The position numbers and the translations under genes are program-made. Source: Hippasteria phrygiana (lineage: Eukaryota; Echinodermata; Asteroidea; Valvatida; Goniasteridae). From it: 64,000 nucleotides of DNA. The stretch lies in assembly GCA_037893225.1 (NCBI GenBank), contig JAZGUH010000451.1:1258001-1322000 (forward strand), read 5' to 3'. Positions 10,297-22,230 of the stretch are shown here, piece after piece. The notes beneath the pieces were generated by a model that worked only from the letters and a program-made list of their open reading frames with translations, was not told the DNA's origin and did no database searches. Numbering within the stretch: position 1 is the stretch's first letter; each line of letters begins with the position of its first letter.

Positions 10297-12870
10297 CGCT
10301 AGATCTAAGCTACCCATAACTGTGAAAATTGCTGGATTTGGTCAATATCCCAGTAAATTATGAACAGGGAAAGGAGGGGCGTTCATTTGAAAATGTGGCA
10401 AACGTTAAGCAGCCACAATGCAGTAAACGGGAGAACGCACACAGAGTTCACGGGAAGAACTTTGTTGCGAGGTTTGAATTTTCTCGAAGAGTTCTAACCC
10501 TGTGAAGCTGGCGATGGTCTGAAATTGTTGCGCTAGATCTAAGCTACCCATAAGTGTGAACATTACTGGATTTGGTCAATATACCATTCAATTATGAACA
10601 GGGAAAGGAGGGGCGTTCATCTGAAAATGTGGCAAACGTTAAGCAGCCACAATGCAGTAAACCGGAGAACGCACACAGAGTTCACGGGAAGAAATTTGTT
10701 GCGAGGTTTGAATTTTCTCGAAGAGTTCTAACGCTGTGAAGCTGGCGATGGTCTCAAATTGTTGCGCTAGATCTAAGCTACCCGTAAGTATAAAAATTAC
10801 TGGATTTGTTCAATATACCATTCGATTATGAACAGGGAAAGGAGGGGCGTTCATCTGAAAATTTGGCAAACGTTAAGCAGTCACAATGCAGTAAACGGGA
10901 GAACGCACACAGAGTTCATGGGAAAAAAATTGTTGCGAGGTTTGAATTTTCTCAAAGAGTTCTCACGCTATGAAGCTGGCGATGGTCTGAAATTGTTGCG
11001 CTAGATCTAAGCTACCCATACGTGTGAAAATTACTGGATTTGGTCAATATCCCATTCAATTATGAACAGGGAAAAGAGGGGCGTTCATCTGAAAATTTGG
11101 CAAACGTTAAGCAGCCACAATGCAGTAAACCGGAGAACGCACACAGAGATCACGGGAAGAAATTTTTTGCGAGGTTTGAATTTTCTCGAAGAGTTCTAAC
11201 GCTGTGAAGCTGGCGATGGTCTCAAATTGTTGCGCTAGATCTAAGCTACCCATACGTGTACAAATTACTGGATTTGTTCAATATACCATTCAATTATGAA
11301 CAGGGAAAGGAGGGGCGTTCATCTGAAAATGTGGCAAACGTTAAGCAGTCACAATGAAGTAAACGGGAGAACGCACACAGAGTTTATGGGAAGAAATTTG
11401 TTGCGAGGTTTGAATTTTCTCGAAGGGTTCTCACGCTGTGAAGCTAGCGATGGTCTCAAATTGTTGCGCTAGATCTAAGCTACCCATACGTGTGAAAATT
11501 GCTGTATTTGGTCAATATCCCAGTAAATTATGAACAGGGAAAGGAGGGGCGTTCATTTGAAAATGTGGCAAACGTTAAGCAGTCACAATGCAGTAAACGG
11601 GAGAACGCACACAGAGTTCACGGGAAGAAATTTGTTGCGAGATTTGAATTTTCTCGAAGAGTTCTAACGCTGTGAAGCTGGCGATGGTCTCAAATTGTTG
11701 CGCTAGATCTAAGCTACCCATACGTGTGAATATTGCTGCATTTGGTCAATATCCCATTCAATTATGAACAGGGAAAAGAGGGGCGTTCATCTGAAAATTT
11801 GGCAAACGTTAAGCAGCCACAATGCAGTAAACGGGAGAACGCACACAGAGTTCACGGGAAGAACATTGTTGCGAGGTTTGAATTTTCTCGAAGAGTTCTA
11901 ACGCTGTGAAGCTGGCGATTGTCTGAAATTGTTGCGCTAGATCTAAGCTACTCATACGTGTGACAATTGCTGGATTTGGTCAATATCCCATTCAATTATG
12001 AACAGGGAAAGGAGGGGCGTTCATCTGAAAATGTGGCAAACGTTAAGCAGTCACAATGAAGTAAACCGGAGAACGCAAACAGAGTTTATGGGAAGAAATT
12101 TGTTGCGAGGTTTGAATTTTCTCGAAGAGTTCTCACGCTGTGAAGCTGGCGATGGTCTGAAATTGTTGCGCTAGATCTAAGCTACCCATAAGTGTGAAAA
12201 TTACTGGATTTGGTCAATATCCCATTCAATTATGAACAGGGAAAGGAGGGGCGTTCATCTGAAAATTTGGCAAACGTTAAGCAGTCACAATGCAGTAAAC
12301 GGGAGAACGCACACAGAGTTCATGGGAAAAAAATTGTTGCGAGGTTTGAATTTTCTCAAAGAGTTCTCACGCTATGAAGCTGGCGATGGTCTCAAATTGT
12401 TGCGCTAGATCTAAGCTACCCATACGTGTGAAAATTACTGGATTTGGTCAATATCCCATTCAATTATGAACAGGGAAAAGAGGGGCGTTCATCTGAAAAT
12501 TTGGCAAACGTTAAGCAGCCACAATGCAGTAAACGGGAGAACGCACACAGAGTTCACGGGAAGAACTTTGTTGCGAGGTTTGAATTTTCTCGAAGAGTTC
12601 TAACGCTGTGAAGCTGGCGATTGTCTCAAATTGTTGCGCTAGATCTAAGCTACTCATACGTGTGAAAATTGCTGGATTTGGTCAATATCCCATTACATTA
12701 TGAACAGGGAAAGGAGGGGCGTTCATCTGAAAATGTGGCAAACGTTAAGCAGTCACAATGAAGTAAACGGGAGAACGCACACAGAGTTTATGGGAAGAAA
12801 TTTGTTGCGAGGTTTGAATTTTCTAGAAGAGTTCTCACGCTGTGAAGCTGACGATGGTCTCAAATTGTTG
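10297..12870 (+). repeat. HOR lap of 11 monomers, complete
   Basis: Full t1-t11 order. The t1 copy has a private cataactgtg at its left end. The t5 here has the usual gtgtacaaatt and the t9 the usual gagaacgcac, unlike the preceding lap, so changes are not simply inherited lap to lap. The t11 at 12637-12870 is typical. Confidence 0.92.
10709..10796 (+). promoter_or_regulatory. Candidate HSE-TATA module 5
   Basis: Intact element at 10709-10723 in t2; TATAAAAA at 10789-10796 in t3. Confidence 0.25.
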
Positions 12871-14976
12871 CGCTAGATCTAAGCTACCCATACGTGTGAA
12901 AATTGCTGGATTTGGTCAATATCCCAGTAAATTATGAACAGGGAAAGGAGGGGCGTTCATTTGAAAATGTGGCAAACGTTAAGCAGCCACAATGCAGTAA
13001 ACGGGAGAACGCACACAGAGTTCACGGGAAGAACTTTGTTGCGAGGTTTGAATTTTCTCGAAGAGTTCTAACCCTGTGAAGCTGGCGATGGTCTGAAATT
13101 GTTGCGCTAGATCTAAGCTACCCATAAGTGTGAACATTACTGGATTTGGTCAATATACCATTCAATTATGAACAGGGAAAGGAGGGGCGTTCATCTGAAA
13201 ATGTGGCAAACGTTAAGCAGCCACAATGCAGTAAACCGGAGAACGCACACAGAGTTCACGGGAAGAAATTTGTTGCGAGGTTTGAATTTTCTCGAAGAGT
13301 TCTAACGCTGTGAAGCTGGCGATGGTCTCAAATTGTTGCGCTAGATCTAAGCTACCCGTAAGTATAAAAATTACTGGATTTGTTCAATATACCATTCGAT
13401 TATGAACAGGGAAAGGAGGGGCGTTCATCTGAAAATTTGGCAAACGTTAAGCAGTCACAATGCAGTAAACGGGAGAACGCACACAGAGTTCATGGGAAAA
13501 AAATTGTTGCGAGGTTTGAATTTTCTCAAAGAGTTCTCACGCTATGAAGCTGGCGATGGTCTGAAATTGTTGCGCTAGATCTAAGCTACCCATACGTGTG
13601 AAAATTACTGGATTTGGTCAATATCCCATTCAATTATGAACAGGGAAAAGAGGGGCGTTCATCTGAAAATTTGGCAAACGTTAAGCAGCCACAATGCAGT
13701 AAACCGGAGAACGCACACAGAGATCACGGGAAGAAATTTTTTGCGAGGTTTGAATTTTCTCGAAGAGTTCTAACGCTGTGAAGCTGGCGATGGTCTCAAA
13801 TTGTTGCGCTAGATCTAAGCTACCCATACGTTTACAAATTACTGGATTTGTTCAATATACCATTCAATTATGAACAGGGAAAGGAGGGGCGTTCATCTGA
13901 AAATGTGGCAAACGTTAAGCAGTCACAATGAAGTAAACGGGAGAACGCACACAGAGTTTATGGGAAGAAATTTGTTGCGAGGTTTGAATTTTCTCGAAGG
14001 GTTCTCACGCTGTGAAGCTAGCGATGGTCTCAAATTGTTGCGCTAGATCTAAGCTACCCATACGTGTGAATATTGCTGCATTTGGTCAATATCCCATTCA
14101 ATTATGAACAGGGAAAAGAGGGGCGTTCATCTGAAAATTTGGCAAACGTTAAGCAGCCACAATGCAGTAAACGGGAGAACGCACACAGAGTTCACGGGAA
14201 GAACATTGTTGCGAGGTTTGAATTTTCTCGAAGAGTTCTAACGCTGTGAAGCTGGCGATTGTCTGAAATTGTTGCGCTAGATCTAAGCTACTCATACGTG
14301 TGACAATTGCTGGATTTGGTCAATATCCCATTCAATTATGAACAGGGAAAGGAGGGGCGTTCATCTGAAAATGTGGCAAACGTTAAGCAGTCACAATGAA
14401 GTAAACCGGAGAACGCAAACAGAGTTTATGGGAAGAAATTTGTTGCGAGGTTTGAATTTTCTCGAAGAGTTCTCACGCTGTGAAGCTGGCGATGGTCTGA
14501 AATTGTTGCGCTAGATCTAAGCTACCCATAAGTGTGAAAATTACTGGATTTGGTCAATATCCCATTCAATTATGAACAGGGAAAGGAGGGGCGTTCATCT
14601 GAAAATTTGGCAAACGTTAAGCAGTCACAATGCAGTAAACGGGAGAAAGCACACAGAGTTCATGGGAAAAAAATTGTTGCGAGGTTTGAATTTTCTCAAA
14701 GAGTTCTCACGCTATGAAGCTGGCGATGGTCTCAAATTGTTGCGCTAGATCTAAGCTACCCATACGTGTGAAAATTACTGGATTTGGTCAATATCCCATT
14801 CAATTATGAACAGGGAAAAGAGGGGCGTTCATCTGAAAATTTGGCAAACGTTAAGCAGCCACAATGCAGTAAACGGGAGAACGCACACAGAGTTCACGGG
14901 AAGAACTTTGTTGCGAGGTTTGAATTTTCTCGAAGAGTTCTAACGCTGTGAAGCTGGCGATTGTCTCAAATTGTTG
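12871..14976 (+). repeat. HOR lap of 9 monomers, t6 and t11 missing
   Basis: Order t1-t2-t3-t4-t5-t7-t8-t9-t10. The t5 copy (13807-14040) has cgtttacaaatt and the t9 copy (14509-14742) gaaagcac, the same pair of private changes as the lap at 7723-10296, so these two laps are sisters. Type t6 is skipped: 14041 opens directly with gaatattgctgcattt. Type t11 is replaced by the transition that follows. Confidence 0.9.
13283..13370 (+). promoter_or_regulatory. Candidate HSE-TATA module 6
   Basis: Intact element at 13283-13297 in t2; TATAAAAA at 13363-13370 in t3. Confidence 0.25.
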
Positions 14977-15210
14977 CGCTAGATCTAAGCTACTCATACG
15001 TGTGAAAATTGCTGGATTTGGTCAATATCCCATTAAATTATGAACAGGGAAAGGAGGGGCGTTCATCTGAAAATGTGGCAAACGTTAAGCAGTCACAATG
15101 AAGTAAACGGGAGAACGCAAACAGAGTTTATGGGAAGAAATTTGTTGCGAGGTTTGAATTTTCTCGAAGAGTTCTCACGCTGTGAAGCTGGCGATGGTCT
15201 GAAATTGTTG

Positions 15211-15444
15211 CGCTAGATCTAAGCTACCCATAAGTGTGAAAATTACTGGATTTGGTCAATATCCCATTCAATTATGAACAGGGAAAGGAGGGGCGTTCAT
15301 CTGAAAATTTGGCAAACGTTAAGCAGTCACAATGCAGTAAACGGGAGAAAGCACACAGAGTTCATGGGAAAAAAATTGTTGCGAGGTTTGAATTTTCTCG
15401 AAGAGTTCTAACGCTGTGAAGCTGGCGATTGTCTCAAATTGTTG
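15211..15444 (+). repeat. Chimeric monomer t9/t10
   Basis: The left and centre match t9, including the private gaaagcac and catgggaaaaaaattg. The right end has tctcgaagag, ctaacgctgtg and gattgtctc as in t10. The switch lies within about 30 bases, between aaaaaaattg and ctcgaag. Confidence 0.8.
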
Positions 15445-15678
15445 CGCTAGATCTAAGCTACTCATACGTGTGAAAATTGCTGGATTTGGTCAATATCCCA
15501 TTAAATTATGAACAGGGAAAGGAGGGGCGTTCATCTGAAAATGTGGCAAACGTTAAGCAGCCACAATGCAGTAAACCGGAGAACGCACACAGAGATCACG
15601 GGAAGAAATTTTTTGCGAGGTTTGAATTTTCTCGAAGAGTTCTAACGCTGTGAAGCTGGCGATGGTCTCAAATTGTTG
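15445..15678 (+). repeat. Chimeric monomer t12/t4
   Basis: The left part (ctactcatacg, gctggatttgg, cccattaaatt) is t12. The right part (taaaccgg, agagatcacgg, gaaattttttgcg) is t4, and it is correctly followed by t5. A close relative with the same design occurs at 63181-63413. Confidence 0.8.
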
Positions 15679-17316
15679 CGCTAGATCTAAGCTACCCATA
15701 CGTGTACAAATTACTGGATTTGTTCAATATACCATTCAATTATGAACAGGGAAAGGAGGGGCGTTCATCTGAAAATGTGGCAAACGTTAAGCAGTCACAA
15801 TGAAGTAAACGGGAGAACGCACACAGAGTTTATGGGAAGAAATTTGTTGCGAGGTTTGAATTTTCTCGAAGGGTTCTCACGCTGTGAAGCTAGCGATGGT
15901 CTCAAATTGTTGCGCTAGATCTAAGCTACCCATACGTGTGAAAATTGCTGGATTTGGTCAATATCCCAGTAAATTATGAACAGGGAAAGGAGGGGCGTTC
16001 ATTTGAAAATGTGGCAAACGTTAAGCAGTCACAATGCAGTAAACGGGAGAACGCACACAGAGTTCACGGGAAGAAATTCGTTGCGAGGTTTGAATTTTCT
16101 CGAAGAGCTCTAACGCTGTGAAGCTGGCGATGGTCTCAAATTGTTGCGCTAGATCTAAGCTACCCATACGTGTGAAAATTGCTGTATTTGGTCAATATCC
16201 CATTCAATTATGAACAGGGAAAGGAGGGGCGTTCATCTGAAAATTTGGCAAACGTTAAGCAGCCACAATGCAGTAAACAGGAGAACGCACACAGAGTTCA
16301 CGGGAAGAACTTTGTTGCGAGGTTTGAATTTTCTCGAAGAGTTCTAACGCTGTGAAGCTGGCGATTGTCTCAAATTGTTGCGCTAGATCTAAGCTACTCA
16401 TACGTGTGAAAATTGCTGGATTTGGTCAATATCCCAGTAAATTATGAACAGGGAAAGGAGGGGCGTTCATCTGAAAATGTGGCAAACGTTAAGCAGTCAC
16501 AATGAAGTAAACGGGAGAACGCAAACAGAGTTTATGGGAAGAAATTTGTTGCGAGGTTTGAATTTTTTCGAAGAGTTATCACGCTGTGAAGCTGGCGATG
16601 GTCTGAAATTGTTGCGCTAGATCTAAGCTACCCATAAGTGTGAAAATTACTGGATTTGGTCAATATACCATTAAATTATGAACAGGGAAAGGAGGGGCGT
16701 TCATTTGAAAATGTGGCAAACGTTAAGCAGTCACAATGCAGTAAACGGGAGAACGCACACAGAGTTCATGGGAAAAAAAATTTTGCGAGGTTTGAATTTT
16801 CTCAAAGAGTTCTCACGCTATGAAGCTGGCGATGGTCTCAAATTGTTGCGCTAGATCTAAGCTACCCATACGTGTGAAAATTACTGGATTTGGTCAATAT
16901 CCCATTCAATTATGAACAGGGAAAAGAGGGGCGTTCATCTGAAAATTTGGCAAACGTTAAGCAGCCACAATGCAGTAAACGGGAGAACGCACACAGAGTT
17001 CACGGGAAGAACTTTGTTGCGAGGTTTGAATTTTCTCGAAGAGTTCTAACGCTGTGAAGCTGGCGATTGTCTCAAATTGTTGCGCTAGATCTAAGCTACT
17101 CATACGTGTGAAAATTGCTGGATTTGGTCAATATCCCATTACATTATGAACAGGGAAAGGAGGGGCGTTCATCTGAAAATGTGGCAAACGTTAAGCAGTC
17201 ACAATGAAGTAAACGGGAGAACGCACACAGAGTTTATGGGAAGAAATTTGTTGCGAGGTTTGAATTTTCTAGAAGAGTTCTCACGCTGTGAAGCTGACGA
17301 TGGTCTCAAATTGTTG

Positions 17317-18018
17317 CGCTAGATCTAAGCTACCCATACGTGTGAAAATTGCTGGATTTGGTCAATATCCCAGTAAATTATGAACAGGGAAAGGAGGGGC
17401 GTTCATTTGAAAATGTGGCAAACGTTAAGCAGCCACAATGCAGTAAACGGGAGAACGCACACAGAGTTCACGGGAAGAACTTTGTTGCGAGGTTTGAATT
17501 TTCTCGAAGAGTTCTAACCCTGTGAAGCTGGCGATGGTCTGAAATTGTTGCGCTAGATCTAAGCTACCCATAAGTGTGAACATTACTGGATTTGGTCAAT
17601 ATACCATTCAATTATGAACAGGGAAAGGAGGGGCGTTCATCTGAAAATGTGGCAAACGTTAAGCAGCCACAATGCAGTAAACCGGAGAACGCACACAGAG
17701 TTCACGGGAAGAAATTTGTTGCGAGGTTTGAATTTTCTCGAAGAGTTCTAACGCTGTGAAGCTGGCGATGGTCTCAAATTGTTGCGCTAGATCTAAGCTA
17801 CCCGTAAGTATAAAAATTACTGGATTTGTTCAATATACCATTCGATTATGAACAGGGAAAGGAGGGGCGTTCATCTGAAAATTTGGCAAACGTTAAGCAG
17901 TCACAATGCAGTAAACGGGAGAACGCACACAGAGTTCATGGGAAAAAAATTGTTGCGAGGTTTGAATTTTCTCAAAGAGTTCTCACGCTATGAAGCTGGC
18001 GATGGTCTGAAATTGTTG
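17317..18018 (+). repeat. t1-t2-t3 stretch leading into the 18-monomer unit
   Basis: Three typical monomers of the 11-type HOR (starts 17317, 17551, 17785); the t1 has taaccctg. They are continuous with t4-t10 of the first 18-monomer copy, so the old lap order t1-t10 is still visible across the boundary. Confidence 0.9.
17729..17816 (+). promoter_or_regulatory. Candidate HSE-TATA module 7
   Basis: Intact element at 17729-17743 in t2; TATAAAAA at 17809-17816 in t3. It is the last module before types t2 and t3 disappear for more than 43 kb. Confidence 0.25.
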
Positions 18019-21000
18019 CGCTAGATCTAAGCTACCCATACGTGTGAAAATTACTGGATTTGGTCAATATCCCATTCAATTATGAACAGGGAAAAGAGGG
18101 GCGTTCATCTGAAAATTTGGCAAACGTTAAGCAGCCACAATGCAGTAAACCGGAGAACGCACACAGAGATCACGGGAAGAAATTTTTTGCGAGGTTTGAA
18201 TTTTCTCGAAGAGTTCTAACGCTGTGAAGCTGGCGATGGTCTCAAATTGTTGCGCTAGATCTAAGCTACCCATACGTGTACAAATTACTGGATTTGTTCA
18301 ATATACCATTCAATTATGAACAGGGAAAGGAGGGGCGTTCATCTGAAAATGTGGCAAACGTTAAGCAGTCACAATGAAGTAAACGGGAGAACGCACACAG
18401 AGTTTATGGGAAGAAATTTGTTGCGAGGTTTGAATTTTCTCGAAGGGTTCTCACGCTGTGAAGCTAGCGATGGTCTCAAATTGTTGCGCTAGATCTAAGC
18501 TACCCATACGTGTGAAAATTGCTGTATTTGGTCAATATCCCAGTAAATTATGAACAGGGAAAGGAGGGGCGTTCATTTGAAAATGTGGCAAACGTTAAGC
18601 AGTCACAATGCAGTAAACGGGAGAACGCACACAGAGTTCACGGGAAGAAATTTGTTGCGAGATTTGAATTTTCTCGAAGAGTTCTAACGCTGTGAAGCTG
18701 GCGATGGTCTCAAATTGTTGCGCTAGATCTAAGCTACCCATACGTGTGAATATTGCTGCATTTGGTCAATATCCCATTCAATTATGAACAGGGAAAAGAG
18801 GGGCGTTCATCTGAAAATTTGGCAAACGTTAAGCAGCCACAATGCAGTAAACGGGAGAACGCACACAGAGTTCACGGGAAGAACATTGTTGCGAGGTTTG
18901 AATTTTCTCGAAGAGTTCTAACGCTGTGAAGCTGGCGATTGTCTGAAATTGTTGCGCTAGATCTAAGCTACTCATACGTGTGACAATTGCTGGATTTGGT
19001 CAATATCCCATTCAATTATGAACAGGGAAAGGAGGGGCGTTCATCTGAAAATGTGGCAAACGTTAAGCAGTCACAATGAAGTAAACCGGAGAACGCAAAC
19101 AGAGTTTATGGGAAGAAATTTGTTGCGAGGTTTGAATTTTCTCGAAGAGTTCTCACGCTGTGAAGCTGGCGATGGTCTGAAATTGTTGCGCTAGATCTAA
19201 GCTACCCATAAGTGTGAAAATTACTGGATTTGGTCAATATCCCATTCAATTATGAACAGGGAAAGGAGGGGCGTTCATCTGAAAATTTGGCAAACGTTAA
19301 GCAGTCACATTGCAGTAAACGGGATAACGCACACAGAGTTCATGGGAAAAAAATTGTTGCGAGGTTTGAATTTTCTCAAAGAGTTCTCACGCTATGAAGC
19401 TGGCGATGGTCTCAAATTGTTGCGCTAGATCTAAGCTACCCATACGTGTGAAAATTACTGGATTTGGTCAATATCCCATTCAATTATGAACAGGGAAAAG
19501 AGGGGCGTTCATCTGAAAATTTGGCAAACGTTAAGCAGCCACAATGCAGTAAACGGAAGAACGCACACAGAGTTCACGGGAAGAACTTTGTTGCGAGGTT
19601 TGAATTTTCTCGAAGAGTTCTAACGCTGTGAAGCTGGCGATTGTCTCAAATTGTTGCGCTAGATCTAAGCTACTCATACGTGTGAAAATTGCTGGATTTG
19701 GTCAATATCCCATTAAATTATGAACAGGGAAAGGAGGGGCGTTCATCTGAAAATGTGGCAAACGTTAAGCAGTCACAATGAAGTAAACGGGAGAACGCAA
19801 ACAGAGTTTATGGGAAGAAATTTGTTGCGAGGTTTGAATTTTCTCGAAGGGTTCTCACGCTGTGAAGCTAGCGATGGTCTCAAATTGTTGCGCTAGATCT
19901 AAGCTACCCATACGTGTGAAAATTGCTGGATTTGGTCAATATCCCAGTAAATTATGAACAGGGAAAGGAGGGGCGTTCATTTGAAAATGTGGCAAACGTT
20001 AAGCAGTCACAATGCAGTAAACGGGAGAACGCACACAGAGTTCACGGGAAGAAATTCGTTGCGAGGTTTGAATTTTCTCGAAGAGCTCTAACGCTGTGAA
20101 GCTGGCGATGGTCTCAAATTGTTGCGCTAGATCTAAGCTACCCATACGTGTGAAAATTGCTGTATTTGGTCAATATCCCATTCAATTATGAACAGGGAAA
20201 GGAGGGGCGTTCATCTGAAAATTTGGCAAACGTTAAGCAGCCACAATGCAGTAAACAGGAGAACGCACACAGAGTTCACGGGAAGAACTTTGTTGCGAGG
20301 TTTGAATTTTCTCGAAGAGTTCTAACGCTGTGAAGCTGGCGATTGTCTCAAATTGTTGCGCTAGATCTAAGCTACTCATACGTGTGAAAATTGCTGGATT
20401 TGGTCAATATCCCAGTAAATTATGAACAGGGAAAGGAGGGGCGTTCATCTGAAAATGTGGCAAACGTTAAGCAGTCACAATGAAGTAAACGGGAGAACGC
20501 AAACAGAGTTTATGGGAAGAAATTTGTTGCGAGGTTTGAATTTTTTCGAAGAGTTCTCACGCTGTGAAGCTGGCGATGGTCTGAAATTGTTGCGCTAGAT
20601 CTAAGCTACCCATAAGTGTGAAAATTACTGGATTTGGTCAATATACCATTAAATTATGAACAGGGAAAGGAGGGGCGTTCATTTGAAAATGTGGCAAACG
20701 TTAAGCAGCCACAATGCAGTAAACGGGAGAACGCACACAGAGTTCACGGGACGAACTTTGTTGCGAGGTTTGAATTTTCTCGAAGAGTTCTAACGCTGTG
20801 AAGCTGGCGATGGTCTGAAATTGTTGCGCTAGATCTAAGCTACCCATAAGTGTGAAAATTACTGGATTTGGTTAATATACCATTCAATTATGAACAGGGA
20901 AAGGAGGGGCGTTCATCTGAAAATGTGGCAAACGTTAAGCAGCCACAATGCAGTAAACGGGAGAACGCACACAGCGTTCACGGGAAGAACATTGTTGCGA

Positions 21001-22230
21001 GGTTTGAATTTTCTCGAAGAGTTCTAACGCTGTGAAGCTGGCGATTGTCTCATATTGTTGCGCTAGATCTAAGCTACTCATACGTGTGACAATTGCTGGA
21101 TTTGGTCAATATCCCATTCAATTATGAACAGGGAAAGGAGGGGCGTTCATCTGAAAATGTGGCAAACGTTAAGCAGTCACAATGAAGTAAACCGGAGAAC
21201 GCAAACAGAGTTTATGGGAAGAAATTTGTTGCGAGGTTTGAATTTTCTCGAAGAGTTCTCACGCTGTGAAGCTGGCGATGGTCTGAAATTGTTGCGCTAG
21301 ATCTAAGCTACCCATAAGTGTGAAAATTACTGGATTTGGTCAATATCCCATTCAATTATGAACAGGGAAAGGAGGGGCGTTCATCTGAAAATGTGGCAAA
21401 CGTTAAGCAGCCACAATGCAGTAAACCGGAGAACGCACACAGAGTTCATGGGAAGAATTTTGTTGCGAGGTTTGAATTTTCTCGAAGAGTTCTAACGCTG
21501 TGAAGCTGGCGATGGTCTCAAATTGTTGCGCTAGATCTAAGCTACCCATACGTGTAAAAATTACTGGATTTGTTCAATATACCATTCAATTATGAACAGG
21601 GAAAGGAGGGGCGTTCATCTGAAAATTTGGCAAACGTTAAGCAGTCACAATGCAGTAAACGGGAGAAGGCACACAGAGTTCACGGGAAGAACTTTGTTGC
21701 GAGGTTTGAATTTTCTCGAAGAGTTCTCACGCTGTGAAGCTGGCGATTGTCTCAAATTGTTGCGCTAGATCTAAGCTACCCATACGTGTGAAAATTGCTG
21801 GATTTGGTCAATATCCCAGTAAATTATGAACAGGGAAAGGAGGGGCGTTCATTTGAAAATGTGGCAAACGTTAAGCAGTCACAATACAGTAAACGGGAGA
21901 ACGCACACAGAGTTCACGGGAAGAAATTCGTTGCGAGGTTTGAATTTTCTCGAAGGGTTCTAACGCTGTGAAGCTGGCGATGGTCTCAAATTGTTGCGCT
22001 AGATCTAAGCTACCCATACGTGTGAAAATTGCTGTATTTGGTCAATATCCCATTCAATTATGAACAGGGAAAGGAGGGGCGTTCATCTGAAAATTTGGCA
22101 AACGTTAAGCAGCCACAATGCAGTAAACAGGAGATCGCACACAGAGTTCACGGGAAGAACTTTGTTGCGAGGTTTGAATTTTCTCGAAGAGTTCTAACGC
22201 TGTGAAGCTGGCGATTGTCTCAAATTGTTG
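18019..22230 (+). repeat. 18-monomer HOR unit, copy 1 (4,212 bp)
   Basis: Order t4-t5-t6-t7-t8-t9-t10, t12/t5 chimera, t13-t14-t15-t17-t18-t8-t19-t20-t21-t14b. New types: t17 (cgggacgaactttg), t18 (ggttaatatacc, cagcgttcac, ctcatattg), t19 (catgggaagaattttg), t20 (gtgtaaaaattac, gagaaggcac), t21 (cacaatacag, gaaattcg, cgaagggttc) and t14b (aacaggagatcgc). The t9 copy has two private changes (cacattgcag, gggataacg) that are repeated in copy 2. Confidence 0.93.
19657..19890 (+). repeat. Chimeric monomer t12/t5
   Basis: The left and centre are t12 (cccattaaatt, gaagtaaacggg, gcaaacagag). The right end is t5 (cgaagggttc, agctagcg). The same chimera is present at 23869-24102 in the second 18-monomer copy, so the exchange predates that duplication. 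Confidence 0.85.

Larger units (their letters stand above)
14977..17316 (+). repeat. Mosaic transition of 10 monomers between HOR families
   Basis: Monomers: t12 (14977; cccattaaatt, gcaaacagag), a t9/t10 chimera (15211), a t12/t4 chimera (15445), t5 (15679), t13 (15913; gaaattcgttg, gagctctaac), t14 (16147; gctgtatttgg, aaacagg), t15 (16381; gaattttttcgaag), t16 (16615; ggaaaaaaaattttgcg), t10 (16849) and t11 (17083). This is the first appearance of t12-t16, which return in the 18-monomer unit downstream. Confidence 0.85.
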
